The translations under genes and the position numbers were made by a program. From the NCBI GenBank assembly GCA_027858325.1, contig JAQICU010000256.1, positions 1 through 9,903 of the forward strand: a DNA stretch of 9,903 nucleotides, written 5' to 3'. This document shows positions 1-6,422 of the stretch, piece after piece. Positions within the stretch are counted from its first letter, which is position 1. Each line of letters starts with the position of its first letter. The stretch comes from Candidatus Cloacimonadota bacterium. GTDB lineage: Bacteria; Cloacimonadota; Cloacimonadia; Cloacimonadales; TCS61. A model generated the notes under the pieces. It saw only the letters and a program-made list of their open reading frames with translations. It was not told where the DNA came from and did no database searches.

Positions 1-10
1 GTTGTAACCT

Positions 11-87
11 CACCTCAATCCTCTCCTGTGAGGAGAGGAAGTCCATAATTCTCCTTCTCCTTGATAGGAGAAGGTCGGGATGAGGTG
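11..87. repeat. Two-hairpin palindromic intergenic repeat with a closing stem
   Basis: Three nested helices are visible. An outer 7-bp stem (CACCTCA at 11-17 with TGAGGTG at 81-87) encloses an 8-bp hairpin (CCTCTCCT at 20-27 with AGGAGAGG at 31-38) and a 9-bp hairpin (CCTTCTCCT at 53-61 with AGGAGAAGG at 66-74). As RNA or single-stranded DNA this would fold as a three-way junction. There is no reading frame and no transposase. It resembles the multi-hairpin repeats found in the other gaps of this window, especially 6289-6395, in overall design but not in exact sequence. I infer a dispersed non-coding repeat. It could also lie in the 5' leader of the ABC operon. No U-tract follows, so I do not call it a terminator. 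Confidence 0.75.
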
Positions 88-128
88 GATAAGAAATTCA
101 AGACAAAAATATTAAAAAGAGAAATATT

Positions 129-1988
129 ATGAAAAAATTTAAATTACTTTGGAACTTTATGAAAGGTAACAGATCGTTATATGGTATTTCGATCCTGGCA
201 GTGGGTGCAGCAATATTTTTACGTTTCGCCTGGCCCCTGGTTTTGCGTGTTACGATAGATTCGATTATCGGTAATAAACCTGTAGAAACCAGTGGTTGGA
301 TGCAACCGATCATCATAAATGTATTCAATTTATTGGGTGGAAAAAGTGTATTAGAGAAAAGCTTGTGGATGAGTAGTATCATTCTAATTTTGCTTACACT
401 TTCTCGCGGTATCTTCCTTTTCTTTAAAGGAAAATGGTCTGCGATTGCCTCGGAATCAATTGCCAGAAAGATCAGAGATGATGTATATGATCATCTTCAA
501 TATTTGCCTTACGATTATCATGTGAAAGCAAAAACCGGAGATCTGATCCAGCGCTGTACTTCGGATGTTGAAACGATTCGACGTTTCTTATCGATGCAGC
601 TGGTTGAAGTGGGAAGAGCCTTTTTTATGCTGTTCTTTGCATTATCTTTCATGTTGCCCATGAGTGTTGAAATGACATTGGTTTCTCTTTCTCTTGTTCC
701 TTTCATCTTTGCTTTTGCAGTTGTTTTCTTCATTAAAGTAAAAGCTGCATTCAAAGCTTCGGATGAATCGGAAGGAAGACTTTCAACAGTTTTGCAGGAA
801 AATCTGAGCGGTGTTCGAGTAGTTCGCGCTTTTGCACGACAAAAATATGAGATAGATAAGTTCGATGAAAGAAACATTGAATATCGAGACCTAACTTACA
901 AATTGATCCGGCTTCTAGCTTGGTACTGGTCGGTTTCCGATTTCCTGAGCTTGATCCAAATCATAGCCGTTACAGTTTTAGGAACATACTGGGCTGCTAC
1001 AGGAGTGATAACTCTGGGAACATTGTTGGCATTCATTTCCTATGTGGGAATGTTGCTCTGGCCGGTGCGTCAATTGGGAAGAGTGCTTACCGATATGGGA
1101 AAAGCTCTGGTTTCCATCGAACGTATTCAGGAAATCCTGGATGAACCAATAGAAGACCTGGAAGAAGGGATTTCCAAAGCAGAGATCGATGGAAACATTG
1201 AATTTAAGAATGTGAGTTTCTACTACGATGAAGAACATCCAATCCTTGAAAATGTATCTTTCAAAGTTGAAAAAGGAAAGACAGTGGCAATTCTTGGCCC
1301 TACCGGATCGGGGAAATCAACGCTGGTTGGACTGTTGCCTAGACTGTATGATAACCAGAAGGGAATGGTCAAAATTGATGGCATAGATGTGAAGAAAATC
1401 TCTAAAAGAGTTTTGCGTGAAAACATCGGTATTGTTTTGCAGGAACCCTTCCTGTTTTCTAAAACACTAAAAGACAATATCGGGCTTGCTGCAAATGAGT
1501 CTGAGGAAGAAGATATCTTTAAAGCTGCAAAGATAGCTTCTGTTCATGATGTTATTAAAAGCTTTGATGATGGATACGGAACAGCTGTAGGTGAAAAAGG
1601 GGTTACGCTTTCCGGTGGACAGAAACAACGAGTGGCAATTGCCCGCACGATAATCAATGGTAGCCCGATCCTAATCTTTGACGATAGTTTGAGTGCGGTG
1701 GATACCGAAACCGATGCAGCGATCCGAAGAAGATTGAAGAAGTTGGAAAACAAAGCAACAACCTTCATCATCTCGCATCGTCTTATCACACTTGCAGAGG
1801 CTGATATGATCCTTGTACTGGATCAAGGTAAAATTGTTCAACAGGGAACGCATATAGAACTCATTGATCAGGAAGGTTTGTACAAAAGAGTCTGGGATAT
1901 TCAGAATTCTTTGGAAACAGAACTTTCTTTGGAAAAAGAAGGATTATCAGAATCTTTGGATAATGATGAAAAACTTGAGATCAGTTAA
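129..1988 (+). CDS. Heterodimeric ABC exporter subunit, degenerate-site half (membrane domain + ATPase domain)
   Basis: A 619-residue type IV (B-family) ABC half-transporter of the inner membrane. Six membrane segments are visible at about residues 18-40, 79-99, 161-178, 181-204, 267-290 and 293-311, followed by a nucleotide-binding domain. Motifs: Walker A GPTGSGKST (390-398), Q-loop in VLQEPFLF, a canonical signature LSGGQ (494-498), Walker B ending IFDD (D518-D519) and switch histidine H550. The residue after the Walker B aspartate is Asp519 where an active ATPase has Glu. In known heterodimeric exporters (TM287/288, BmrC/BmrD) this change marks the subunit contributing the non-hydrolytic site. 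It is therefore best read as the TM287-like partner of the gene at 2137-3966. The likely role is efflux of drugs, lipids or other hydrophobic compounds; the substrate cannot be read from the sequence. The C-terminus has an acidic Glu/Ser/Leu-rich tail of about 25 residues. The ATG has only a weak purine-rich ribosome site (AAAGAGA at 116-122). Confidence 0.93.
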   Translation: MKKFKLLWNFMKGNRSLYGISILAVGAAIFLRFAWPLVLRVTIDSIIGNKPVETSGWMQPIIINVFNLLGGKSVLEKSLWMSSIILILLTLSRGIFLFFKGKWSAIASESIARKIRDDVYDHLQYLPYDYHVKAKTGDLIQRCTSDVETIRRFLSMQLVEVGRAFFMLFFALSFMLPMSVEMTLVSLSLVPFIFAFAVVFFIKVKAAFKASDESEGRLSTVLQENLSGVRVVRAFARQKYEIDKFDERNIEYRDLTYKLIRLLAWYWSVSDFLSLIQIIAVTVLGTYWAATGVITLGTLLAFISYVGMLLWPVRQLGRVLTDMGKALVSIERIQEILDEPIEDLEEGISKAEIDGNIEFKNVSFYYDEEHPILENVSFKVEKGKTVAILGPTGSGKSTLVGLLPRLYDNQKGMVKIDGIDVKKISKRVLRENIGIVLQEPFLFSKTLKDNIGLAANESEEEDIFKAAKIASVHDVIKSFDDGYGTAVGEKGVTLSGGQKQRVAIARTIINGSPILIFDDSLSAVDTETDAAIRRRLKKLENKATTFIISHRLITLAEADMILVLDQGKIVQQGTHIELIDQEGLYKRVWDIQNSLETELSLEKEGLSESLDNDEKLEIS

Positions 1989-2005
1989 TAGGTTAAAAAA
2001 ATGAA

Positions 2006-2113
2006 TGTCATCCTGAGTTTGGCTTCAGCCAAGTATCGAAGGAGAATGATCAATTATGCATTGTTAGCAACACTTCGATACAATCAGCTTTCGCTGATCT
2101 ACTCAGTGTGACA
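2006..2113. repeat. Four-helix palindromic repeat between the two ABC genes
   Basis: The 108-bp element is closed by an interrupted outer stem: TGTCA (2006-2010) pairs with TGACA (2109-2113) and CTGAGT (2013-2018) with ACTCAG (2101-2106). Inside are a GGCT/AGCC hairpin (2021-2030), a 9-bp stem GTATCGAAG/CTTCGATAC (2033-2041 with 2073-2081) and a 6-bp hairpin ATCAGC/GCTGAT (2083-2098). No useful reading frame is present. The TGTCATCCTGAG end is a sequence I recognise as a common start of dispersed intergenic repeats in bacterial genomes. It lies between two genes whose products should form one dimer, so it is probably transcribed within the operon. The ribosome site of the next gene (AAGGA at 2125-2129) lies just outside it. 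Confidence 0.8.
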
Positions 2114-2136
2114 ATGTTTAAGAAAAGGATATAAAC

Positions 2137-3966
2137 ATGCGTAATGCATTTGAAGAAAAAGAATACAGTAAAAGAATTGATCTAGATTTGTGGAAGAAAC
2201 TTCTAACCTTCTGCAAACCCTACAAGAAGAAGATGATCCTTCTGGGAGTCTTCATGCTTGCATTAGCTGGAGTAGATGTACTGTTCCCACTAATGAGTAA
2301 GTACGCAATAGATAACTATGTCATCCCAGGAAAGACAGAAGGAATTATGTGGTATGGACTTATTTTTCTTGGTCTTGTTGCTGTTCAGGCTTTGAACATC
2401 TTCTTCTTCATTGATATTGCCGGAAAGATAGAAACATATCTAACTTACGATATCCGTAAGAAAGGATTTTTGCATCTGCAGGAATTGTCTTTCAATTATT
2501 ATGACAAAACACCTGTAGGTTGGTTGATGGCAAGAATGACTTCGGATAGTCAACGTCTGGGAAGTTTTATATCCTGGGGTTTGGTGGACATGGTTTGGGG
2601 TGGATCACTCATGTTCCTCATTGCAGTTGTAATGCTGAACATGAATTTGAAATTGGCTTTGATCACACTGACGGTTGTTCCGGTTTTAGTAGTGATGAGT
2701 ATTTATTTCCAAAAGTTGATATTAAAAGCTTATAGAAAGGTTAGGAAAACAAATTCCAAGATCACTGGAGCTTTTAACGAAGGGATTTCCGGAGCTAAAA
2801 CCACCAAAACTTTGGTGCGGGAAGCAGAGAATCTGAAAGAATTTCAGGTTAATACATCACAGATGTATCGCTCCTCGGTAAGAGCTGCGATATTCTCATC
2901 ACTCTATTTACCTGCAGTTTTAACACTAGGAAGTATTGGAACAGGTCTTGCCCTCTGGTTTGGAGGAGAAGGGGTGATGATGCAGGTTATCACTTATGGT
3001 AAATTGGTCGCATTTATCTCCTATTCTGTACTGTTCTTTGAACCTTTAAGAGAAATGGCACGTGTATTTGCAGAGTTACAAAATGCTCAAGCTTCAGCAG
3101 AACGGATTTTCTCGATGATCGATGAAGTTCCGCAAATCAAGGATAATTCACAGGTAACTCGAGAGTTTGGCAACATCATGAAAATGAAACAGGAAAACTG
3201 GCCGGAGATCATAGGTAGAATCACTTTTGAGAATGTAACATTTAGTTACAAAGAAGGTGAAAATATTATAGAGAATTTCCAGCTTGATATTAGAGCAGGA
3301 GAAACTATTGCTCTCGTAGGAGAAACCGGTTCGGGAAAGAGTACGCTCGTGAACCTGGCGTGTCGATTCTACGAACCAACGGAAGGTTCGATCAAGATCG
3401 ATGATGTGGATTACAGAGAACGTTCTATGTTGTGGCTGCATTCTAACTTGGGTTATGTATTACAGACTCCGCATTTGTTCAGTGGTTCAATAAAAGAGAA
3501 CATTGCTTACGGCAGATTGGACGCTACAGATGAAGAGATAATTACAGCTGCTAAACTGGTGGATGCTCATGATTTTATCATGAAGACAGAAAAAGGTTAT
3601 GAATCGGAAGTAGGTGAGGGTGGAGCTAAACTATCCACCGGAGAGAAACAGCTTATCTCTTTTGCCCGGGCTATTTTGGCAGATCCTCGTATTTTTGTGC
3701 TGGATGAAGCAACTTCTTCGGTAGATACTGAAACAGAACAGCTTATCCAAAAAGCGATCCATACAGTGTTGGAAGGAAGAACAAGTTTTATAATAGCTCA
3801 TCGACTTTCCACTATTCGCTCTGCAGATCGTATCTTGGTGATAATGAAAGGAAAGATAACGGAAGAGGGAACTCATCATGAACTGATCAAACAAAAAGGT
3901 TATTATTATAATCTGTATACGAATCAATTCATGGAAGAACAGGAAAGCATAGTGTTGAACGCATAG
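2137..3966 (+). CDS. Heterodimeric ABC exporter subunit, catalytic-glutamate half (membrane domain + ATPase domain)
   Basis: A 609-residue ABC half-transporter and the likely partner of the gene at 129-1988. Membrane segments are visible at about residues 31-53, 71-93, 144-166, 171-192, 250-274 and 285-303. The ATPase domain has Walker A GETGSGKST (395-403), Q-loop in VLQTPHLF, Walker B VLDE with catalytic E524, and switch H555. Its signature reads LSTGE (499-503) instead of LSGGQ. It should therefore pair its own intact Walker A/B with the partner's canonical signature to make the active site, and lend its altered signature to the degenerate site. The spacer before the ATPase domain contains KQENWPEIIGRITFENVTF, typical of YheH-like subunits, where LSTGQ is common; Glu in the last position is a further departure. 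The start has a good ribosome site (AAGGA at 2125-2129, 7-nt spacer). A gap of 148 bp separates it from its partner. Confidence 0.93.
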   Translation: MRNAFEEKEYSKRIDLDLWKKLLTFCKPYKKKMILLGVFMLALAGVDVLFPLMSKYAIDNYVIPGKTEGIMWYGLIFLGLVAVQALNIFFFIDIAGKIETYLTYDIRKKGFLHLQELSFNYYDKTPVGWLMARMTSDSQRLGSFISWGLVDMVWGGSLMFLIAVVMLNMNLKLALITLTVVPVLVVMSIYFQKLILKAYRKVRKTNSKITGAFNEGISGAKTTKTLVREAENLKEFQVNTSQMYRSSVRAAIFSSLYLPAVLTLGSIGTGLALWFGGEGVMMQVITYGKLVAFISYSVLFFEPLREMARVFAELQNAQASAERIFSMIDEVPQIKDNSQVTREFGNIMKMKQENWPEIIGRITFENVTFSYKEGENIIENFQLDIRAGETIALVGETGSGKSTLVNLACRFYEPTEGSIKIDDVDYRERSMLWLHSNLGYVLQTPHLFSGSIKENIAYGRLDATDEEIITAAKLVDAHDFIMKTEKGYESEVGEGGAKLSTGEKQLISFARAILADPRIFVLDEATSSVDTETEQLIQKAIHTVLEGRTSFIIAHRLSTIRSADRILVIMKGKITEEGTHHELIKQKGYYYNLYTNQFMEEQESIVLNA

Positions 3967-3969
3967 TAA

Positions 3970-4024
3970 CGCAAACATTCTGTTTGCGAAATGTAACTGG
4001 TTACCAAACCTCTGTTTTGTAACC
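3970..4024. repeat. Two adjacent hairpins after the ABC operon
   Basis: Hairpin 1 is CGCAAAC (3970-3976) with GTTTGCG (3982-3988) and loop ATTCT; it starts 4 nt after the stop codon. Hairpin 2 is GGTTACCAAAC (3999-4009) with GTTTTGTAACC (4014-4024), 11 bp with one mismatch, and GTAAC/GTTAC at 3993-4004 gives a competing fold. Both have a short loop containing TCT. Neither is followed by a T-run, so rho-independent termination is not supported, although hairpin 1 could protect the 3' end of the ABC message. They are best called REP-like dispersed repeats. Confidence 0.65.
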
Positions 4025-4032
4025 TACGCACT

Positions 4033-4180
4033 GTTCCCAATCAGGGGATTGGGAACGAGAAAACCGAGCCTGATGAAGTAAACATCAGCAAGGAGGTGTA
4101 ATGATGACAGAATTTACGAAGAGGTCCAGCAGTTAGCTGGATAACTCGTTCCGGTTCCTGCGTTTCGGCGTGGGAACCGG
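4033..4180. repeat. Composite palindromic element: two facing GTTCCC-type repeats around an 85-nt core
   Basis: The left unit is a 10-bp hairpin GTTCCCAATC/GATTGGGAAC (4033-4042 with 4047-4056). The right unit is an 8-bp hairpin CCGGTTCC/GGAACCGG (4151-4158 with 4173-4180). The two also pair with each other: GGAACGAG (4052-4059) is the reverse complement of CTCGTTCC (4145-4152). The long stem and the two local hairpins share bases and exclude each other. The core (4060-4144) has hairpins CTGATG/CATCAG (4070-4088) and TCCAGC/GCTGGA (4125-4141). Between them is a strong Shine-Dalgarno AGGAGGT (4091-4097) before ATGATG at 4101, opening an 11-codon frame (MMTEFTKRSSS, stop 4134-4136). The frame is too short to call a gene. 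The structure is equally compatible with a small non-autonomous mobile element or with an RNA leader for the next gene. Confidence 0.6.
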
Positions 4181-4198
4181 GATTTGAAAACTAATAAT

Positions 4199-4204
4199 AA
4201 GGAG
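4199..4204 (+). promoter_or_regulatory. Shine-Dalgarno site that sets the start of the P-loop protein
   Basis: AAGGAG lies 6 nt before the ATG at 4211. An in-frame TTG at 4184 would add nine residues, but its N-terminal extension would run through this site and has no ribosome site of its own. The ATG at 4211 is therefore preferred. Confidence 0.8.
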
Positions 4205-4210
4205 AAGTAT

Positions 4211-4822
4211 ATGTTGTTTTTAATAAGTGGTGCGGCTGCAACAGGAAAGACATCTGCTGTAAGAATATTAAGGGATAAACTTGATAATTTTGAGTGTCAT
4301 GATTTTGATGAAACTCCAGTGAAGGATGGAACTAGCAGGCGGATAGTGAATGAGGAATGGGTACAGAAAGCTTTGAAAGCACAAGAGAATGGAAAGGATT
4401 TCTTGCTCTCAGCTCATTCTCCCTTTGGTGAATTATTGGCTTGTCCATCTGCTATTAAATTGAATGGTATCAAATGCTGTGTACTGGATTGTCATGATTT
4501 TGTAAGAGTTGAAAGATATTTAGCTAGAGTTCAGTCCGAAGAGTGGCCTCTTTGTATGGATACTCTTTGCTGGGCTGTTTTTCATCGTATGCATGCTCAT
4601 GATCCGCAATGGGAGCAGAGAGTTGTCGTTGATAAAGAACTTCCTGGTTTTGGCTGGAAGAGATGGAAAAACTGGCAAAAAGGTGATAAACGCTGGGATG
4701 TGAAGATCATCGATACATCTGAAAATGAAATGGATTATACTGCCAATCTGGTGTATGATTGGATAATTGAAGAAAAGAATAAATCACAGGTTTTAACATC
4801 AGAGAACAAGTGGTGGTTATAG
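4211..4822 (+). CDS. Small P-loop NTPase/kinase-like protein of unknown substrate
   Basis: A 203-residue soluble protein that opens directly on a beta strand and a Walker A loop, MLFLISGAAATGKTS (GxxxxGKT at residues 7-14). This is the layout of small nucleoside/metabolite kinases and AAA_33-type ATPases. An acidic pair in CHDFDE (D31, D33) after the first helix sits where such kinases often bind substrate or metal. RVERYLARVQ (99-108) supplies arginines that could act as a lid. I see no clear canonical Walker B; the strand FLLSAHS (64-70) is the nearest candidate. The protein is unusually rich in Trp (11, concentrated in the C-terminal half, e.g. GWKRWKNWQ) and Cys (7). I do not recognise the family and give no substrate. 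It stands alone between hairpin-rich gaps (3967-4210 and 4823-4895), so its neighbours give little functional hint. Confidence 0.85.
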   Translation: MLFLISGAAATGKTSAVRILRDKLDNFECHDFDETPVKDGTSRRIVNEEWVQKALKAQENGKDFLLSAHSPFGELLACPSAIKLNGIKCCVLDCHDFVRVERYLARVQSEEWPLCMDTLCWAVFHRMHAHDPQWEQRVVVDKELPGFGWKRWKNWQKGDKRWDVKIIDTSENEMDYTANLVYDWIIEEKNKSQVLTSENKWWL

Positions 4823-4832
4823 AATAATATCA

Positions 4833-4854
4833 TTCCCACATCTCAGCGTGGGAA
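4833..4854. repeat. Single GTTCCC-type hairpin between the kinase-like gene and hflX
   Basis: TTCCCAC (4833-4839) pairs with GTGGGAA (4848-4854) around loop ATCTCAGC. It belongs to the same TTCCCA...TGGGAA design as the hairpins at 4033-4056 and 4151-4180, giving three copies within about 820 bp. No T-run follows. It lies 10 nt after the kinase-like stop codon. Confidence 0.65.
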
Positions 4855-4885
4855 CAGTATTACAGATTATTGATAAGAGATAAGT

Positions 4886-4890
4886 GAGGT
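4886..4890 (+). promoter_or_regulatory. Shine-Dalgarno site deciding between hflX starts
   Basis: GAGGT is 5 nt before an in-frame TTG at 4896, an acceptable spacing. The in-frame ATG at 4905 would have a spacer of about 14 nt. A GTG at 4884 would overlap the site itself and has only AAGAGA 3 nt ahead of it. The TTG is favoured, but the choice is uncertain by up to seven codons. Confidence 0.5.
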
Positions 4891-4895
4891 TTATT

Positions 4896-6152
4896 TTGTT
4901 AGATATGAATAAAGCAATTTTAGTGGGTGTTTGCTTACGCCCAAGTGAATACGATAAAAAAATAACTTCTTTGGATGAACTTGCACGTTTGGCTGATACA
5001 GCCGGTGTGGAAGTTGTCGGGAAATTCATTCAGAAAAGGCAGAAGCCGGATAAAACATATTATATTGGGAAGGGTTTTCTGGCAGAAGCGATAAATGAAA
5101 CTAAAGAAGAAAATCCCGGTCTTATCATCTTTGACAACGAACTTTCTCCCAGTCAGGGCAGGAATACTGAAAAAGAATTCGAGTTGGATGCAATTGATCG
5201 AACAGAAGTGATCTTGAAAATTTTTCACGATCATGCCAGAACTAAAGAATCAAAATTACAAGTGCAGCTGGCTGAATTGCAATATCAGCTACCAAGGCTG
5301 AAAAGGCTTTGGGGACATCTGGATAAAGAAAAAGGGCAGGCTGCTGGAAGCAGTGGAGCTTCTCGTGGAATGGGTGAGAAACAGATAGAGATAGATAAAA
5401 GATTGATCCGTAGGGAAATAGCCAAAGTAAAAGCAGAATTGAAGAAAGTGTTTTTGCACAAAGAGATGCAGAATAAACAAAGGGAAAATGTGAAAAAAGT
5501 GTGTCTGGTTGGTTATACAAATGCCGGTAAATCTACACTTTTCAATAGACTGACTGATGCTGGAGTAATGGTGGAAGATAAACTCTTTGCTACATTGTCT
5601 ACTACTTCACGAAAACTTTCGCTTTCAAAAGGACGTAACATGATCCTTTCTGATACAGTGGGATTTATTTCCGATCTTCCACATCATCTTGTTGCTTCTT
5701 TTCGAGCTACCCTCAAAGATGTAGTTGATGCTGATCTACTGTTGCATATAGTAGATTCTGCGGATGAGCTATTTCCCAGTTACATTGACGAAGTGCAAAA
5801 AGTTCTTGCGCAAATTAAAGCAGAAAATATTCCTCAAATGCTGATTCTGAATAAATTGGATGAAGCAGACCGTACAAAGCTGAAATTTTACATGAAAGCA
5901 CATGACGACTCGATTTCTATTTCTGCAAAAAAAGGTGAAAACATAGAAGAGTTATTACAAAAGATTGATGCTAAACTTCATAGTGCCGATAAATATGTTT
6001 TACTAATTCCACATACCGAACAGAAAGCAGTTAATCTTCTGCATAAATTAGGTCAGATCGAAGAGACAGAATATTTGGAAGAAGGTGTTCAAATCACTGC
6101 TGTCATCAACCAGGAAGATCTACATGAGTTTGAAAGGTTTTTGCAAAAATGA
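4896..6152 (+). CDS. hflX: Ribosome-associated GTPase HflX
   Basis: A GTPase of the TRAFAC class. In E. coli and relatives, HflX binds the 50S subunit and splits stalled ribosomes under heat and other stress. Numbered from TTG 4896 (418 residues, normal family length), the N-terminal HflX domain contains the nearly invariant LSPSQGRN. A coiled-coil linker follows with GMGEKQIEIDKR (from residue 158), the family's GxGExxxExDRR signature. The G domain has G1 GYTNAGKST (206-214), a G2 threonine in FATLSTT, G3 DTVGF (253-257), G4 NKLD (319-322) and G5 SAKKG. A C-terminal domain of about 70 residues completes the long form. All nucleotide-binding motifs are intact. Its stop overlaps the start of the next gene (ATGA), so the two are translationally coupled. 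No hfq or hflKC neighbour is present, unlike the E. coli cluster. Confidence 0.96.
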   Translation: MLDMNKAILVGVCLRPSEYDKKITSLDELARLADTAGVEVVGKFIQKRQKPDKTYYIGKGFLAEAINETKEENPGLIIFDNELSPSQGRNTEKEFELDAIDRTEVILKIFHDHARTKESKLQVQLAELQYQLPRLKRLWGHLDKEKGQAAGSSGASRGMGEKQIEIDKRLIRREIAKVKAELKKVFLHKEMQNKQRENVKKVCLVGYTNAGKSTLFNRLTDAGVMVEDKLFATLSTTSRKLSLSKGRNMILSDTVGFISDLPHHLVASFRATLKDVVDADLLLHIVDSADELFPSYIDEVQKVLAQIKAENIPQMLILNKLDEADRTKLKFYMKAHDDSISISAKKGENIEELLQKIDAKLHSADKYVLLIPHTEQKAVNLLHKLGQIEETEYLEEGVQITAVINQEDLHEFERFLQK

Positions 6153-6298
6153 AAAAGAGTTCAAAGAAATTGTACACACGCAAACGTCCTGCTCATCCCG
6201 ATGAAGCACATACAGCCAGTAAACGCTGGTTTAAAAAGAAAGGGCGAAAAGCGGTGAGGAAACATTTGAAACAAGAATTGGAGAAAAGCTCCCCTTAG
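6149..6298 (+). CDS. Very basic 49-residue protein coupled to hflX
   Basis: The ATG shares ATGA with the hflX stop, and a purine-rich ribosome site (GAAAGG at 6132-6137) lies 11 nt upstream inside hflX. The product starts MKKSSKKLYTRKRPAH and has 18 Lys/Arg and 3 His among 49 residues, with only 4 acidic residues (net about +14). It contains one Trp (W27) in KRWFKKKG and has no signal peptide or membrane segment. The C-terminal part looks helical. Such composition is typical of ribosome- or nucleic-acid-binding small proteins. With HflX upstream, a ribosome link is a fair guess but only inference. I do not recognise a family. The last three codons and the stop (AGC TCC CCT TAG) run into the first hairpin of the repeat at 6289-6395, so the original C-terminus may have been altered by the repeat. 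Confidence 0.65.
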   Translation: MKKSSKKLYTRKRPAHPDEAHTASKRWFKKKGRKAVRKHLKQELEKSSP

Positions 6299-6395
6299 AA
6301 GGGGAGATGTCCGGCAATTGCTGGACAGAGGGGTTTTGTAAGATCAATAATTCAAATTTTGATTAACCCCCTTTTATTCCCCCTTACGAAGGGGG
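6289..6395. repeat. Multi-hairpin repeat overlapping the 3' end of the small basic gene
   Basis: Four helices occur in a row: CTCCCCTT/AAGGGGAG (6289-6296 with 6299-6306); the near-perfect palindrome GTCCGGCAATTGCTGGAC (6309-6326); GGGGTT (6330-6335) with AACCCC (6365-6370), enclosing an AT-rich stem GATCAA/TTGATT (6342-6347 with 6359-6364); and CCCCCTT/AAGGGGG (6379-6385 with 6389-6395). The first and last hairpins are close relatives of each other and act as the ends of the unit. The left end overlaps the last codons and stop of the gene at 6149-6298. The right end stops about 12 nt before the ribosome site of the next gene. The C/G-rich hairpins stand out from the AT-rich surroundings. Confidence 0.75.
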
Positions 6396-6422
6396 ACAGA
6401 ACTAGAAAAGGAAAGCTAAAAT

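Noticed and set aside
518..877. Antisense open frame within the first ABC gene, and similar ones at 3631-3978 and 5242-5520
   Set aside because: They lie opposite strongly conserved coding sequence, have no ribosome sites and no recognisable domains, and read as shadows.
3970..3988. Intrinsic terminator after the ABC operon
   Set aside because: The hairpin is strong but no T-run follows, and a second repeat-like hairpin comes straight after. Kept as a repeat only.
4101..4136. Calling the 11-codon frame after AGGAGGT a gene
   Set aside because: The ribosome site is convincing, but an 11-residue frame with no known homology inside a palindromic element cannot be supported as a protein gene from sequence alone.
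4060..4144. tRNA, group II intron domain or known riboswitch in the core between the facing repeats
   Set aside because: It has no T-loop GTTC/anticodon arrangement, no domain V signature and no riboswitch core that I recognise.
3970..4180. CRISPR array
   Set aside because: The hairpins differ in sequence, spacing is irregular, and there is no repeat-spacer periodicity or cas gene.
4184..4210. TTG start for the P-loop protein
   Set aside because: The clear AAGGAG site 6 nt before ATG 4211 and the usual start of P-loop kinases right at the first strand favour the shorter form.
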